In this document: one piece after another, positions 1 through 11,053 of the stretch | Layout: each line of letters opens with the position of its first letter | How positions within the stretch are numbered: the first letter of the stretch is position 1 | Assembly: GCA_030340625.1 (NCBI GenBank) | Contig: JAOPHQ010005717.1 | Coordinates: 22,501-86,500, forward strand | DNA length: 64,000 nt | Origin: Merluccius polli | Lineage: Eukaryota > Chordata > Actinopteri > Gadiformes > Merlucciidae | Direction: 5' to 3' | Program-made: the position numbers and the translations under genes | Notes under the pieces: model-generated | Database searches by the model: none | Told to the model about the DNA's origin: nothing | Seen by the model: only the letters and a program-made list of their open reading frames with translations

Positions 1-235
1 ATCTTTCTAACTTTAAAAAACACTTTAGTATTTTTTAAGACGATAGTCGCACATCCCTCGTAACTACGCCGTGAAGGTGAACCCTCCAGGACTCCACTAT
101 TAACATGAACCGCTCCGCCGAAGGAGCCGCACATCCACACGCACCGGACACCAAAATACCAACACACATGTTTTCCATTCGATTGCTTTTAAATAAAGTT
201 GTGTGCAGTTATACGGTTAAATACGATTATTAAAA
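1..235 (-). repeat. Fragment shared with the interior of the 6038-6955 Harbinger-type element
   Basis: Read on the minus strand, this stretch matches about 6535-6735 over roughly 190 bases. Shared landmarks in order are GTGCGACTATCG, the ACTACGCCGTGAAGGTGAAC block, the GGAGCCGCACATCC block and AAATAAAGTTGTG. The left edge runs off the window. It is a dispersed repeat of transposon origin and has no coding sequence. Which locus is the parent cannot be told from here. Confidence 0.75.
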
Positions 236-239
236 CCCT

Positions 240-946
240 AATTATGACAGTCCTGGACCGGCCCAAAAATGTGCATCGGCTCACCCGGTACGCCCAATGG
301 CCAGTCCACCCCTGCTTGTCCCGTTAGTTAAAAATAGTAATCCAATTGTGAAATCCGTGTTGTAATCGGCAGCATACAAGCTAGTTATATTGAAAAGTAA
401 ATAAAGATTCAGACGTGCTGCGTGATGATGTGTTCAGGTTGGCTCAGTAAAACGACTATTAGGTTATCATGATGCGTTCAAGTGTAACGTAAAGAAAAGG
501 GAAATTGAGATTTTGGCGAGAAACATGAGTAATACAGTTGTATAGTATATTAAAAATCTGGAGGATCATGACTGACAAGGCAGACATGTTAATTTTTCTG
601 CAAAAAAACCCCTGTTAAATTATGAGATTATATTTTATTTCCTTTTGTGTGACCCATATACATTATGACTTATTTTTCATTTGGTGCTGCTGATATATTC
701 TTTCTATTGTTAGTTGTATGTCATTTCGAAGTGGCCTATTACATTAGCCATGTTTATTGAAGGCTAGAAACATTTTTGTTATGCTCACTTGTTAAGCAAT
801 ACCAGTTATGTTGAAAACAAATTGTCGCGTCGTCTTTCCACCAAATAATAGAAAAGTATCGATAGTGGTATCGATAAAGACTCGGATCGATAAGGAGTAT
901 CGATAAAGGTATCGATATCAATAAATATTAACGATCCCCATCCCTA
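240..946. mobile_element. Probable end of a hAT-like DNA transposon
   Basis: This is AT-rich non-coding sequence ending in a cluster of ATCGATA motifs (about 855-925) and the terminus GATCCCCATCCCTA at about 933-946. Read inward this is TAGGGATGGGGATC, a start typical of hAT elements. The opposite end is outside the window, so neither target duplication nor full length can be checked. No transposase coding was found. Confidence 0.4.
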
Positions 947-999
947 GTTACGATCGCGCGCTTGTTTTTTTTTTTCACGAGCATCTGGCCCTTACAGTG

Positions 1000-1270
1000 T
1001 CTGCAGAGAAAAATTCTGGCCCTTGGACAAATTTAGTTGATGACCCCTGTGCTACAGGTCCACAGTGGTGTGTTAAAACCCGCCGCACACACGCACACAC
1101 ACGCGTTTTATTTTATTTTTTCCCAATAGCCCCGCAGTATATGGACTCAACTGAAACACGGGAGGACATGCTGTATTTATGAAAGCTTGGTCGCCGTGCT
1201 TAGGCTATAGGTTGGACCATTGGTTACACTGTTACACCAGTAAGCTAATATGCTACAGGTCCACAGTGGT
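1000..1270 (+). repeat. Dispersed repeat, inverse copy of 45474-45830
   Basis: It shares with the minus strand of 45474-45830 an ordered series of blocks: GCTACAGGTCCACAGTGGTG, TTAAAACCCGCCGCACACA, a CA-rich run ending ACGCGTTTTATTTT, CAACTGAAACACGGGAGGAC, CTGTATTTATGAAAGCTT, and GGACCATTG followed by ACACCAGT. The block GCTACAGGTCCACAGTGGTG occurs twice (about 1051 and 1254), so the unit was tandemly arranged. The BEL/Pao LTR starts inside the second copy. Confidence 0.7.
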
Positions 1271-1675
1271 GTCTGTAGTGCCTTCCAGTAAGTCACTTCG
1301 GACGCCTTAGGGGTTTCAATAAAGTGTTTGTTTATTCCAACGTCACTAAAACAAAATACTACTAAATAAACTCGCAAATAAAACGTAGTAGATCGACAAC
1401 TAGACTTCAAAATAAAATGACAACTAGAAACCAGAAAACGTGAACTAGACTAGACTAGATTGAAAACCATATGCCTGCTGGCGTCCATACGATTCCATTG
1501 ACCATTCCAAACTAATCCAAACACTCTTTGTCTACCTTTTGCGCCACTAATTGGCACAGGTGAGTAAATTAACCCTTTTAGGTGCAAAAGGCCTTCAAGG
1601 CTCACAAGGTCATGGTTCGCCAGCAGGGGTCATTAAATCAACTTAAACATAAATGCAGTGAATGGCTCCTACACA
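1270..1675 (-). mobile_element. 3' LTR of the BEL/Pao retrotransposon
   Basis: On the minus strand a purine-rich tract (GCAATAAGAGGGCCGG, about 1677-1692) is followed by TGTGTAGGAGCC, and the segment ends ...CTACAGACA near 1270. TG...CA ends about 405 bp apart, directly after a polypurine tract and downstream of a BEL/Pao integrase gene on the same strand, are what a 3' LTR should show. Several AATAAA-like sites lie inside. No second LTR is present, so the 5' part of the element is gone. Ends are uncertain by a few bases. Confidence 0.6.
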
Positions 1676-2184
1676 CCGGCCCTCTTATTGCTACCGGCTA
1701 AATAGGTACAATAACAAATAAACAAAAAATATGGAGCCATATGTCCCAATATACACAATAAAGATATCAATATCAAAATCATCAGTGATCAGAATTGTCC
1801 ATACATGCAAAACATGAATACATTAGTTTCATTTGAAACGCGTCAATGTTCTTTCAGTTCATTCAAAACAATATCTATTTCAATTCGGATCAAAGTCCAT
1901 CAGAATCATAGTCCATGAATGCAATAGCTCATTTTTTAGAGTCCTTCTTGTTCAGTGTTAAACTTAAACAGTCCATTATGCCACAAGAGGCATTGTGCAT
2001 TCAACAGTCCATTTCAGTGTTCATGTATGTGTATGTGCGCATGTGTGCACGTTGCAAGAAATTAAATTCCTTGCTCGAATAGTCCATGGTCCATTGTGCG
2101 CGTGTAAAGATCAGTATACTGTATATGTCAGTTCCCAGTTCCTAAAAGGTAAACAAACATCACACATGCATTGGACATTCATAT
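1676..2184 (-). other. Non-coding 3' region of the BEL/Pao element
   Basis: This lies between the recovered end of the pol reading frame and the LTR. It contains no open frame of note and is AT-rich. The polypurine tract sits at its LTR-proximal end. Confidence 0.5.
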
Positions 2185-4424
2185 TTACATGTCATTTTCC
2201 AACAATAGGCAAACCTTTGTAATTGGTCTGTCTATAACACTTGTCTTTGTTTTTAAAGTCAAACTACGGACAATTCCTTTTGAATCTTTCTTTGTGTCAA
2301 CAACTCTCCCTAACATCCAAGACCCCCTAGGGGCAGTAGGTCTGCTATTAACACAATGTCACCATTTGCATAGTTTCTTTTCTGTTTCAACCATTTTTGT
2401 CTTTCTTGTAGGTTAGGGAGGTACTCTCTAACCCATCTTTTCCAAAATATGTCAGCTAAGTATTGTACCTGCTTCCATCTGAGTCTACTGTACATGTCTG
2501 ATTTCTGAAATAAACCAGGGGGTAATATGGGTTGCCCTTTGAGAAGTAAGAGGTGGTTTGGTGTTAGAGGTTCGAGGTCATTTGGACTATCTGAATTCAT
2601 GGTAAGTGGGCGAATATTCATTATGGCTTCTACCTCACAGATGAAAGTGTGAAGAGATTCATCGTTCAGTATTTGATCCTTTGTCAGTGACAGAAGTGCT
2701 TGTTTGACTTGCTTTATTAACCTCTCCCATACTCCTCCAAAGTGTGAAGCGGCAGGTGGGTTGTAAATCCATGCTATTCCCTTTTGTTGCAGAACAACTT
2801 GGAGTTTGTTGCTTTGGTTCCACTCCTTTATGGCGTTCTTTAGTTCACGGTCAGCTGAAGTCAGGTTGGTTCCATTATCAGATCTTATTTGCTGAACCTG
2901 CCCTCGTCTGCTTATGAATCTGCGGATGGCATTGATACATGAATCAGTGTCAAGTGAATTTGCTATTTCCAGATGTACTGCTCGAGTTGTGAAACATGTA
3001 AAAATGACACCATATCTTTTAACTTCACTGCGTCCTCTTTTGACAATGATTGGACCGAAGAAGTCTGCTCCAACAAAGGTAAATGGTGGTAAGTCTGGTG
3101 TTATTCTTTCTTTTGGCAAGTCTGCCATTTTTTGCTGTCCTAGGTTTGAATGTAGGCGCCTGCAGAATACACACCCAGACCGTATTTTTCTAGCGAGGGA
3201 ATTCGCTGCTGGGATCCAATACTGCTGTCGCAGTTTAGCCAACATATGGTTCCTTCCACAGTGGCCTAGCTGTGCATGAATGTGTTTCAACACCAGTTTG
3301 GACACATGATGGTATTTTGGAAGTACTGCAGGATGTTTCTGGCCCTCTGGCATAGCCATTCTGCTTAGTCTTCCTCCTGTACGAAGTAATCCATCTTGCA
3401 GTATAGGATCCAGTTTACGAATGTGGCTTTGATTACTGACGTGAGCATTTTTCTTTTGCAAAGTATTCATTTCTTCCGGAAATGCCTCCATTTGAGCAAA
3501 GCGTACAATTGCATTTTCTGCTCTTTTGACATCTTCTAAAGTGATCTGTTGTATGTTCATGCATTTTTTGACTGTTTGCATTTTTCTTTCCACCAGGCAT
3601 TGTTTCTCTGCATTTGAGTCCTTCATTTCCATGTTGGTAAGTATTTCCTTTCTTTTCTGACTCAGTTGCAAAAGTATGTCTTTTAGTTTAAGTAGCCATG
3701 CCACTGCTCTGGTTAAATTGTTCCAATTTGAGTGATAATGTATGAATGTGTGCGTAGGATTCTGTTCTTCTTTCACAATCAAGTTTGTGATGAGAACATC
3801 CTTCTTCACTTCCACATCATCATCATCTTCATCGTCTGTTTGTATGGCAATGTTGGAATTTGTCCATTCAGATTCCGAACACTTGAGAAGTTCTGGACCA
3901 TTCAGCCAAGTTTTTGAATTCAGAAGAGCACTGGCCTTGAGACCACGGGACACACAATCAGCTGGATTTTGTTTAGTGTTTATGTATTTCCATTGTCTTA
4001 CTTTAGTCAGTTCTCCGATTGTGTTCACTCTGTTGGCTACGAATGTTTTAAACCTTTTGTTTTCATTCTGAATGTACTTCAGTGTTGACATACTATCTGT
4101 CCAGAAGATTGAGTTCTCAAGAGCAAGTTGTAATTCTGCTTTGATCATTCTATCCATTCGCACTGCAAGCACTGCTGCAGTGAGCTCCATTCTTGGCATT
4201 GTAGTTCGCTTTAATGGTGCAACATGAGATTTGCCCATTACAAATGAGGTGTGCACTTCTAGATCTGAATTTGTGAGACGAAGGTACGTGACACAGCCAT
4301 ATCCACTTTCAGACACATCACTAAAGTGGTGCAGTTGTGCAGATGTTATCGCACCAAAGGTCTTTGGCTTCAGACATCTGTTGACACTGAGCTCTCCAAT
4401 GCAACTTAGACCTGCCATCCATCC
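2185..4424 (-). pseudogene. BEL/Pao pol remnant: RNase H and integrase
   Basis: The polyprotein encoded RNase H and integrase, which remove template RNA and insert the element. An open frame of 702 codons (4418 to 2310) starts within the RT/RNase H linker. It shows an RNase H core (HFSDVSESGYG, then WTDSMSTLKYI), the HHCC zinc site of integrase (HAQLGHCGRNH, CVFCRR) and the integrase triad: Asp in GADFFGP, Asp in RSDNGTN, Glu in HFGGVWERL. Near 2330 the frame shifts. The family's usual C-terminus (WMLGRVVDTKKDSKG onward) continues in another frame to a stop at 2185-2187. Gag, protease and RT are missing upstream, so this is a 5'-truncated dead copy, though its surviving frame is long and probably recent. 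Its family assignment is firm. Confidence 0.93.
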
Positions 4425-5102
4425 TTTTTTTCAGAACCACGTTTTCAGACCTTTGACGCTAAAGGAGTTTCAAAACGAAACGGCGTCAGAACAGTGTCAA
4501 TAATCACGTGACTCGCAAGCTTGCGCCCGTGTGGTCAAATCTCTGAAAAGTCAGTGCTGAAAATGAAGTTCTGAAAAAATACATTGCAATGGTGTAAATT
4601 TACACCTTTACAAGTTTTTAAAAATAAATATTCAACCTTTCAAAACGTATTTCTCAATGTTTGAACAGCTGTTTGCAGAATCCCATTTACAAGGTTTCGA
4701 AACCGGGAAACAAAGTAATACACTGTTAGAACAGTGTCAGATTTGAAACTCTGCAAATGCGCTGGTGAACATTTTTAAACTTTGAAAATGTGTTTGTGAA
4801 AACATTTTAGCTTTGAAAATGTGTTGGTGAAAATGATGAAGAAGATAAAATAGAACACAAAATCATGTTTGCAGATGTTTGACTTTTTTTTTTCAGGCTA
4901 TAATCTCTTTTTTCAGTGGTGCAAAACCTTTTTTACAAGGTGTTGAGTTTTCAAACACAGACTTACAAGCCTTTGAAACCTTTTTTTTCAGGTTTGAATT
5001 ATGACACTATTCTGACTCCATAGTTTCGACCTTTTGTCAATCTCCAAATAATTAGAAAATAAAAATAAAACATCAGGTCCATATAAAGTGCTGTAAGTTA
5101 AC
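4425..5102. other. AT-rich non-coding DNA, no gene seen
   Basis: There is no convincing ORF or repeat end. A loosely repeated phrase around TTTGAAAATGTGTT(T/G)GTGAAAA recurs at about 4784-4835. It may be decayed transposon sequence joined to the truncated BEL/Pao element. Confidence 0.4.
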
Positions 5103-5575
5103 TAGGGCTGCCCCCTAATAATCGAATAGTCGGCTTAGTCGATCGACGGAGGCTTAGTCGAATACGTTTTCATTTGTCGAGCAAAAAGTAAAACATAAAA
5201 ATAACAAGGCATGAGCATCGCAAACCGAATACATCCGTGGTTGCAACAAGCCCTGATTTAAATCATCGCTGCAGAAATACTGACCAATACACCTGGGCAG
5301 GTATACACCTAGGCAGGTAGACACCGCTAGACACATGGGACTCATACTGAGTCCCTAAAGAGGCGGCCCGCTTCGTGCGTGTGCTTGTAAAAATTATATT
5401 TAAGCCTGATTATTACGGTATTGTATTATCTGTAAAGCAGCACAAGGTTAACAGTGTTTCTGTAAAACAGTAATGTTAGAGTTTAAAAATTAGATTAACG
5501 CGATTAAAAAACATAACGCGCTAAACATGACTGTAATTAATTGATCGCAATTAACGCGATAATTTGACACCCCTA
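5103..5575. mobile_element. Composite of two hAT-like termini
   Basis: The left end reads TAGGGCTGCCCCCTAATAAT with AATCGA/TAGTCG motifs. The right end, read inward, is TAGGGGTGTCAAATTATCGC with a GCGATTAAT series. Both are hAT-type starts but of different families, so this is probably a chimera of two elements. Within it, about 5366-5440 is also found inverted inside the Harbinger-type element (about 6400-6486). Confidence 0.5.
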
Positions 5576-5749
5576 CTATATGTACTTCTCTTCTGGTTCT
5601 ATATATGGGCAAGGGGGAAGTGGGGAGTGGGATCCTTCCACAAAAAATCCCAGATGACAGGAATGTTTAACCCTGCATTTGCAAAGCTCCTTGCATTAAC
5701 CTGTCCTGTTGACCTAGTTAATGAGCTTAGACCTTCCCTCCTCTCTCTT

Positions 5750-5753
5750 ACAC

Positions 5754-5793
<40 letters not shown>
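5750..5793. repeat. (CA)n microsatellite
   Basis: This is a near-perfect dinucleotide run. The open frames read through it on both strands are low-complexity artefacts. Flanks 5576-5749 and 5794-6037 hold no recognisable gene, only scattered CA-rich patches. Confidence 0.95.
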
Positions 5794-5795
<2 letters not shown>

Positions 5796-6037
5796 TAAAA
5801 CAAACAGCTTGCAGATATTGTCTTACAGATGCACGCACACTCAATATGACATAATATAACCATAGACATACAGACGGACAGATAGACAGATAACAAAACA
5901 CATCAACTGTTGCTTGAAGTGAGACTGTCTATGATCCCAATACACACACATACACATGCAAACCCATGCTCACAGAAACTACCATGCACAAGAAAACACA
6001 CGTATGTACATGAGACTAGAGCACTTTATCTTGCTTA

Positions 6038-6955
6038 CTGTGCGTTCACACCAGAAGCGAATTGAGCGACCAAATCGCCGGAAGTCATTCACTTTCTATG
6101 AGCAAGAGCGACCAAAGCGTCATAAGCGACCAACGCTACCAGCGGCAAAAGTTGAGCGACCAGAGCGACCAAAAAAAGTTGAAGACAGTTTAACTTTATG
6201 CAAATTACTATGACGCGTTTCAGCGGCAAAACACTGACAGCCAATCGGAATGTAGACGCTCTCCGCTTGCGTGGGTCCCAGGGAACACCGGCACTTTGGT
6301 TCCTACTGTACTTTGTTGGTTCCTACTGTACATCAAAATGTCGACTCAAAAGTTAATGGCGGCTGTGGCTGGGCACCCGGTGTTGTACGATCCAAGCCTT
6401 TTTTATTTCAGAGACAATACAATACCGTAACAATCAGCTTAAATATCATGTTTACAAGCACACGCACGAAGCGGGCCGCCTATTAACGGCTTGGACCAAG
6501 CGGTTCTGGACCAGGAAGGAGACATTGAACACTTTTAATGATCGTATTTACCGTATAACTGCGCACAACTTTATTTAAAAGCAATCAAATGGAAAACATG
6601 TTTGTATTCTGGTGTCCGGTGCGTGTGGATGTGCGGGTCCTTCGGCGGAGCGGTTCATGTTAATAGCGGAGTCCGGGAGGGTTCACCTTCACGGCGTAGT
6701 TACGAGGGATGTGCGACTATCGTTTATCAAACAAGCAAAACCGTCTCTGCAATATGGCCAAAGTGTATGGGAGTTCACTCGTTGATATGGTTGTCTGTAC
6801 TAAACGCATACGGCTCCTTTAAATGTGTCTGCAAATTTGAATTGTACGTCATGAGCGACTTGAGCGACAAAAGCGAACAGAAATATTCGCAGCGAATCTT
6901 TATGAGCGACTAAAGCGTCTTTGCAGCGCACTTCGCTTCTGGTGTGAACGCACAG
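6038..6955. mobile_element. Non-autonomous PIF/Harbinger-type element with TTA target duplication
   Basis: Terminal inverted repeats begin CTGTGCGTTCACACCAGAAG and close with the mirror image ending GGTGTGAACGCACAG. Both sides are flanked by TTA (6035-6037 and 6956-6958), the TWA duplication typical of PIF/Harbinger. Sub-terminal GAGCGACCAAA-like repeats lie at both ends. No transposase is encoded in 918 bp. Its interior shares inverted segments with 5366-5440 and 1-235, so it either captured foreign sequence or donated it. Confidence 0.85.
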
Positions 6956-7031
6956 TTACACACATATTTGCACACGCAAGCTCAAAGTGACTGTCCAATA
7001 ATAAATGACAAAAAATGCTAAACTCAATCAG

Positions 7032-7236
7032 TGACACACACACTCCCTCATACCTCACACACACGTAACATCTCATACACTCTGTATCGTTACTGGCCTT
7101 CTGCTAGATTAGAATCTCATACACACGCACACACACACCCCTCTGGATGTTGTGATGTCCATATCCCTTGTGTTTTTTCTTTCAAGTCAGATCACACACA
7201 CACACACACACATACACACAGACACACACACATCCC
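7032..7236. repeat. Interrupted (CA)n microsatellites
   Basis: CA-rich runs lie at about 7035-7066, 7120-7140 and 7193-7232, with unique sequence between. The open frame across them is an artefact. Confidence 0.9.
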
Positions 7237-7257
7237 TGTATGTGACACCAATGGATC

Positions 7258-7400
7258 CTCCCTACCCCCACTAAGTCAGGCGGCTCTAGCTTTGGGATGA
7301 TAGGCCAATTATTGGGTGTTAAATCCCGGATTATGGACCCCCGGTTGGATTAGTCCGCCTGTCAATCACCTTTGGCACTAATCCCGATAAAATTCACATA
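7258..7400. promoter_or_regulatory. Candidate cis-regulatory block with TAATCC/GGATTA motifs
   Basis: This is non-repetitive sequence with GGATTA at about 7330 and 7345 and TAATCC at about 7379, plus TGTCAATCA at about 7360. TAATCC is the core bound by K50 homeodomains (OTX/PITX/GSC class). The spacing and sequence complexity stand out from the repeats around it. Function is only inferred from motif density. Confidence 0.25.
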
Positions 7401-8424
7401 GGACTGAAAAAGACAGAGAGAGAGACAGAGAGCAATAGAAAGGGGTCATTGTGGTCTTTTTCACCTTGCACATACTCGCGAACAGTGGTACATGTGTGTT
7501 GAGTAAACACAGTGACTGTGAGATTGTAGGAAAAACACTCCCCACAGTTACTGCTTATGTAGTCTCAATCTCCCCTTGCACTGTACTCCATTCTATTTAG
7601 CCAATTTTTCTCCTTCTTACCTTGTTTTTATCATAGTTTTTTGCTGGCTCTTCTATGAGTGTATAGTTTGATATTTGTCGATCTTAGTGACACCTTGGCC
7701 ACTTTGATGCCCACAGAGTTCAAGGAACAGGGTTTTTATTTACTTTTCCCCTCAGAGAACATGTAGTAGACTTCAGATCACACTCAGAAATGGGTGATAT
7801 CTTAATCTCCTTTTTTAACAAGTTGTTTGTCTTCATGATGATGACAAGGGTCTAAGAAATGAGAAGGCATTAATTGGCACAGCCAAATATCAGACTTGAA
7901 GTTTTGTTTTTGTCTTGGTGGCAACATATCCTTCAAAAAGAATACAAGATGCAGGATGTGTCACGGTGTTCCTCACACACAGAAGTTACTGGGAAACGGC
8001 ATGTGGCATGTTTACTTTACTGTTAGTTCCAAAGCAGTAAGATCCAGTGGAATATGAAATGGGTGCTACAGATAGCAAAAGGTACAACTTTGATTAATGG
8101 AAGAATCATTACAGACTCAGTTTGAATGGAATATAAAGTAATTAAATACAGTTGTCAACAGCATAATTGGCTCGTTAAGCCTTTTCTCAGGACTGGGCGT
8201 GGCAACAATCTCATAATTAGCATGATTCGCTGCACCTGAAGGAGTGAAGCCTCACAAAACATCATAATCCAGGGGGATTCTGTGTTAATCTGGGCAGGAT
8301 TGAGGCTTCGTAATTCGAAGCCCGTGATTTTAATTGCCGGGTCTTCAGTTTTATTTATGAAAACAGAGTGGAGGAGGATCTCATTCAAAGTTAAGTTAAT
8401 AGTTAATAAGAAGTTCACTGTGTT
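7401..8424. other. Unique non-coding DNA
   Basis: No gene or transposon end was recognised. 8190-8360 is of high complexity with several TAAT/ATTA cores (CATAATTAGCATGATT at about 8210) and could be conserved non-coding sequence. Cross-species alignment would decide. Confidence 0.35.
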
Positions 8425-8426
8425 TC

Positions 8427-8429
<3 letters not shown>

Positions 8430-8473
<44 letters not shown>
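8430..8473. repeat. (GA)n microsatellite
   Basis: This is a perfect GA run. ORFs through it on either strand are spurious. Confidence 0.95.
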
Positions 8474-8477
<4 letters not shown>

Positions 8478-8686
8478 GATGTGAATCTTGTGTGTACGAC
8501 TCGAGATAGAAAGGGAAATGTGTGCAGGTAAACTCAAAGAAATGAATGAATAGATGGTGGAGAGAGGCAGAGGTGACAGTGGGCAAAGAGAGAGTGTGAC
8601 ACAGATCAGGTTTTTAAAATTACAGACAACCTCAAGTCAAGGGTCTCTGCAAGAGCAGACATGGATATGTGAAGGTCCAACTCTTT

Positions 8687-8741
8687 TCTCTCTCTCTCTC
8701 TCTCTCGCTCTCTCTCTCTCGCTCTCTCTCTCTCTCGCTCT
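8687..8741. repeat. (CT)n microsatellite
   Basis: This CT run is interrupted by CTCGCTCT phrases. Lying about 215 bp from the GA run with opposite polarity, the two could pair as an inverted repeat. Confidence 0.95.
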
Positions 8742-8777
8742 CATTATTGCTGGTTTGCCAGGGTCACTGCCTCTTTT

Positions 8778-8851
8778 TGATTGGCTGCCAGGCCAGTATT
8801 TAGAGTGTTGCTATGACAACAACAGTTTATGTGTCATAAATGACACATAAA
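8778..8851. promoter_or_regulatory. Cluster of NFI-like, RFX X-box-like and palindromic sites
   Basis: Three motifs lie within 74 bp: TTGATTGGCTGCCAGGCCA (CCAAT-box core and near NFI dyad), GTTGCTATGACAAC at 8807-8820 (12 of 14 match to the RFX X-box palindrome), and a perfect palindrome with 12-bp arms TTTATGTGTCAT, AA spacer, at 8826-8851. No gene is near enough to assign a target. Confidence 0.35.
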
Positions 8852-8996
8852 TGGAATATCAACTCATACATGGTATTTTATAAGCTGCTGCTTTCAAAAT
8901 AAAGTCAACATTTCTGACGCTAAGTACAGATAAATCAGGGAAGTGATAGAAGCCAACGTTTATATTTTAGGCCCCCCCGCGTTTGATGACGGCCGG

Positions 8997-9155
8997 GGGG
9001 GGGGGGGGGGGGGGGGTGCTGCGCGATTGTTGATGGGGGGTGCTGCGCGATTGTTGACGGGGGGGGGAGGTGCTGCGCGATTGTTGACGGGGGGGGGGGG
9101 GGGGGGGTTTGGTGCTGTGCGATTGTTGACGGCATCTCCATGGGCCCCCCCCCCC
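8997..9155. repeat. G-rich minisatellite
   Basis: There are four imperfect copies of a unit ending TGCTGCGCGATTGTTGACGG, separated by long poly-G runs, then a poly-C run at about 9146. Several overlapping proline-, alanine- or glycine-rich ORFs are artefacts. Assembly through the homopolymers is doubtful. Confidence 0.9.
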
Positions 9156-9229
9156 GGCGTCTGGGCCACCGGTTGCACCGTCGATAGTTACGCCAGTGGA
9201 TTGATCCTGGTCCATATCTCGACTTGACT

Positions 9230-9954
9230 AGATACAATATGCAATGCAATAACGCTATTGCAATAGTGCAATGCAATACCTGCAGATACACTGCACAAAT
9301 TGAAATCTAAGTAAGATGAAATATCTTTTGTCTGAGAAGATATTTCTTCTTACCAGGCAGTTTTTATGTTACATCATTCACTTCTTTCAAGCTTTTTTGA
9401 ACTTAATTATCTTAATAAGATACTATAACATGTTACTGAGAATTTATTACTGGTTCTGAGTAACTTAATGCTTGAAACTAGAATTACTAGAATTATAAAG
9501 CTGTTTGATCAACACTGACAAGTATGAAATGATTTATAATTCTATTACATCCCTAAGATGGTTTTTGACTTGTACAAAAGTTTGGCTCTTGTTGCTAATT
9601 GTGTATTAAAAATCAACCAGCTTCAGCATCCACTAACCCAGTGGCCTGTGCAAGGTGTGACGTCAAGTTGATAAGCCATGATATTTCTATCAAAATGGAT
9701 AGTTTGAAATGGTTGATATTACAAACAATAAAGCCTAGAATCGACAAGAAATATGTTTTTGACCAGTCCAAATTCTGGCACATTACCATTCAGTACTTTG
9801 AAAAAGATCATGGACTTCTGAGTTATTTTATTTATTACCATTTATCACAAGCCACTTGACCGATACAGCATGGTTTACTTTATTGAAACCTAGGAAGTCC
9901 CTCAATTTTCCATGTAAATACGTAATATCTTAAACCCCTGATACAGGTCCCATC
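9230..9954. other. AT-rich unique DNA, no gene seen
   Basis: An 86-codon open frame (9599-9859) has no recognisable domain and AT-rich random-like composition. I do not call it a gene. Confidence 0.4.
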
Positions 9955-9956
9955 TA

Positions 9957-10330
9957 GGGCTGAACGATTTTGGAAAATAATCTAATTGCGATTTTTTCCC
10001 CCTCAATATTGCGATTGCGATTTAATATGCGATTATTTTTTCAAGGTCCTCTTCTCATGTATTTTTCAACGAACACAAGCAATAAATCAATCTGTTTCAT
10101 AATAAACAATATCAGATTTATTTAAAGCGCAGATTACAACAATAAAGCAAACAAATCTGTGGCTTTACCTCTTCAACATGTCTAACTTTTCACGTTTTAT
10201 GAAACATGATATGTAAACGTGGACTGCACTTCTTGAACACTGTCTGAACTTAACAGTACAGTCTATGAATAAATGAATAAAATATACAGTCAGATATAAA
10301 TATTTAAAAAATAAAGCTGAAAGTTGAAAA
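9957..10330 (+). mobile_element. Left end of a hAT-like element
   Basis: It opens CTAGGGCTGAACGATTTTGG followed by GCGATT-rich sub-terminal repeats, a common teleost hAT terminus. The reciprocal right end is not seen. The minisatellite that follows may be its interior. Confidence 0.55.
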
Positions 10331-10334
10331 TAAA

Positions 10335-10502
10335 ACAGCGGTAAAAGCTAGCGTGTGTCTCCGGGAGAGGGTTACTCTCCTCAGACACATTACTCTGAAG
10401 CCCCGGTGACGGTCTGGAAGTGCGGATGGAATAAAACAGCGGTAAAAGCTGGCGTGTGTGTCCGGGAGAGGGCTACTCTCATCGGACACATTACTCTGAA
10501 GC
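10335..10502. repeat. Minisatellite, about 105-bp unit, left part
   Basis: Unit landmarks are ACAGCGGTAAAAGCT, GTGTCCGGGAGAGGG, TACTCTC, GACACATTACTCTGAAG and CCCCGGTGACGGTCTGG. Two copies lie here and two more at 13245-13480. They were one array, split by the element at 10503-13235. Confidence 0.9.
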
Positions 10503-11053
10503 ACGGACGTAATTTACGGGGGGGACACGGGGGACATGTCCCCCGCACTTTTTCAAAAGGCCGTTTTGGTCCCCCGCACTTTTTACCGTCCAAAAACAAT
10601 GTTACGCTATAGTAAACAGAGACAGGTCAAGCACTAGGACCAAGCGGAAAACTGCAGCTCAAGCTGAAGCCTCTTTCCCTTAGTTTAGACCCGCCCACAA
10701 GCTCCTCGATTGGCTCTGCCGTTTCTTGTGTGATTGGCCGTCCCCGCTGTCACTCCATCTTGTTTACACACCTGCGGTCAGGATTCCCGATGAATCTGCG
10801 GCCACTGTAAGTTGGGCGTTTGTTCTGCCTGTTCGTGTTTGACAAGGTTAAATAATGTCCAAAACATACTCCGTAGTTTGTGGTTTAAAATGTATATGTT
10901 AATATATGTTTATCAGAGGTTTCATTTACATTAACGTTTGAATCGGTGTGTCCATAATTGCGCGTGCATGCGTGTTTTTTAAAAACCTCATATTTTGCTC
11001 TCATTAAGAGAATAAAGTGTCAAAAATTTGTCAGTGTCTGTCCTCTGTGTATT

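Noticed and set aside
2914..4503. Plus-strand ORFs opposite the BEL/Pao pol gene
   Set aside because: They are antisense shadows of a long, domain-containing minus-strand frame.
8935..9291. Proline-rich minus-strand ORFs and a glycine-rich plus ORF
   Set aside because: They are translations of poly-G/poly-C minisatellite sequence.
9599..9859. 86-codon ORF in unique DNA
   Set aside because: No domain, no splice or promoter context, AT-rich composition as expected by chance.
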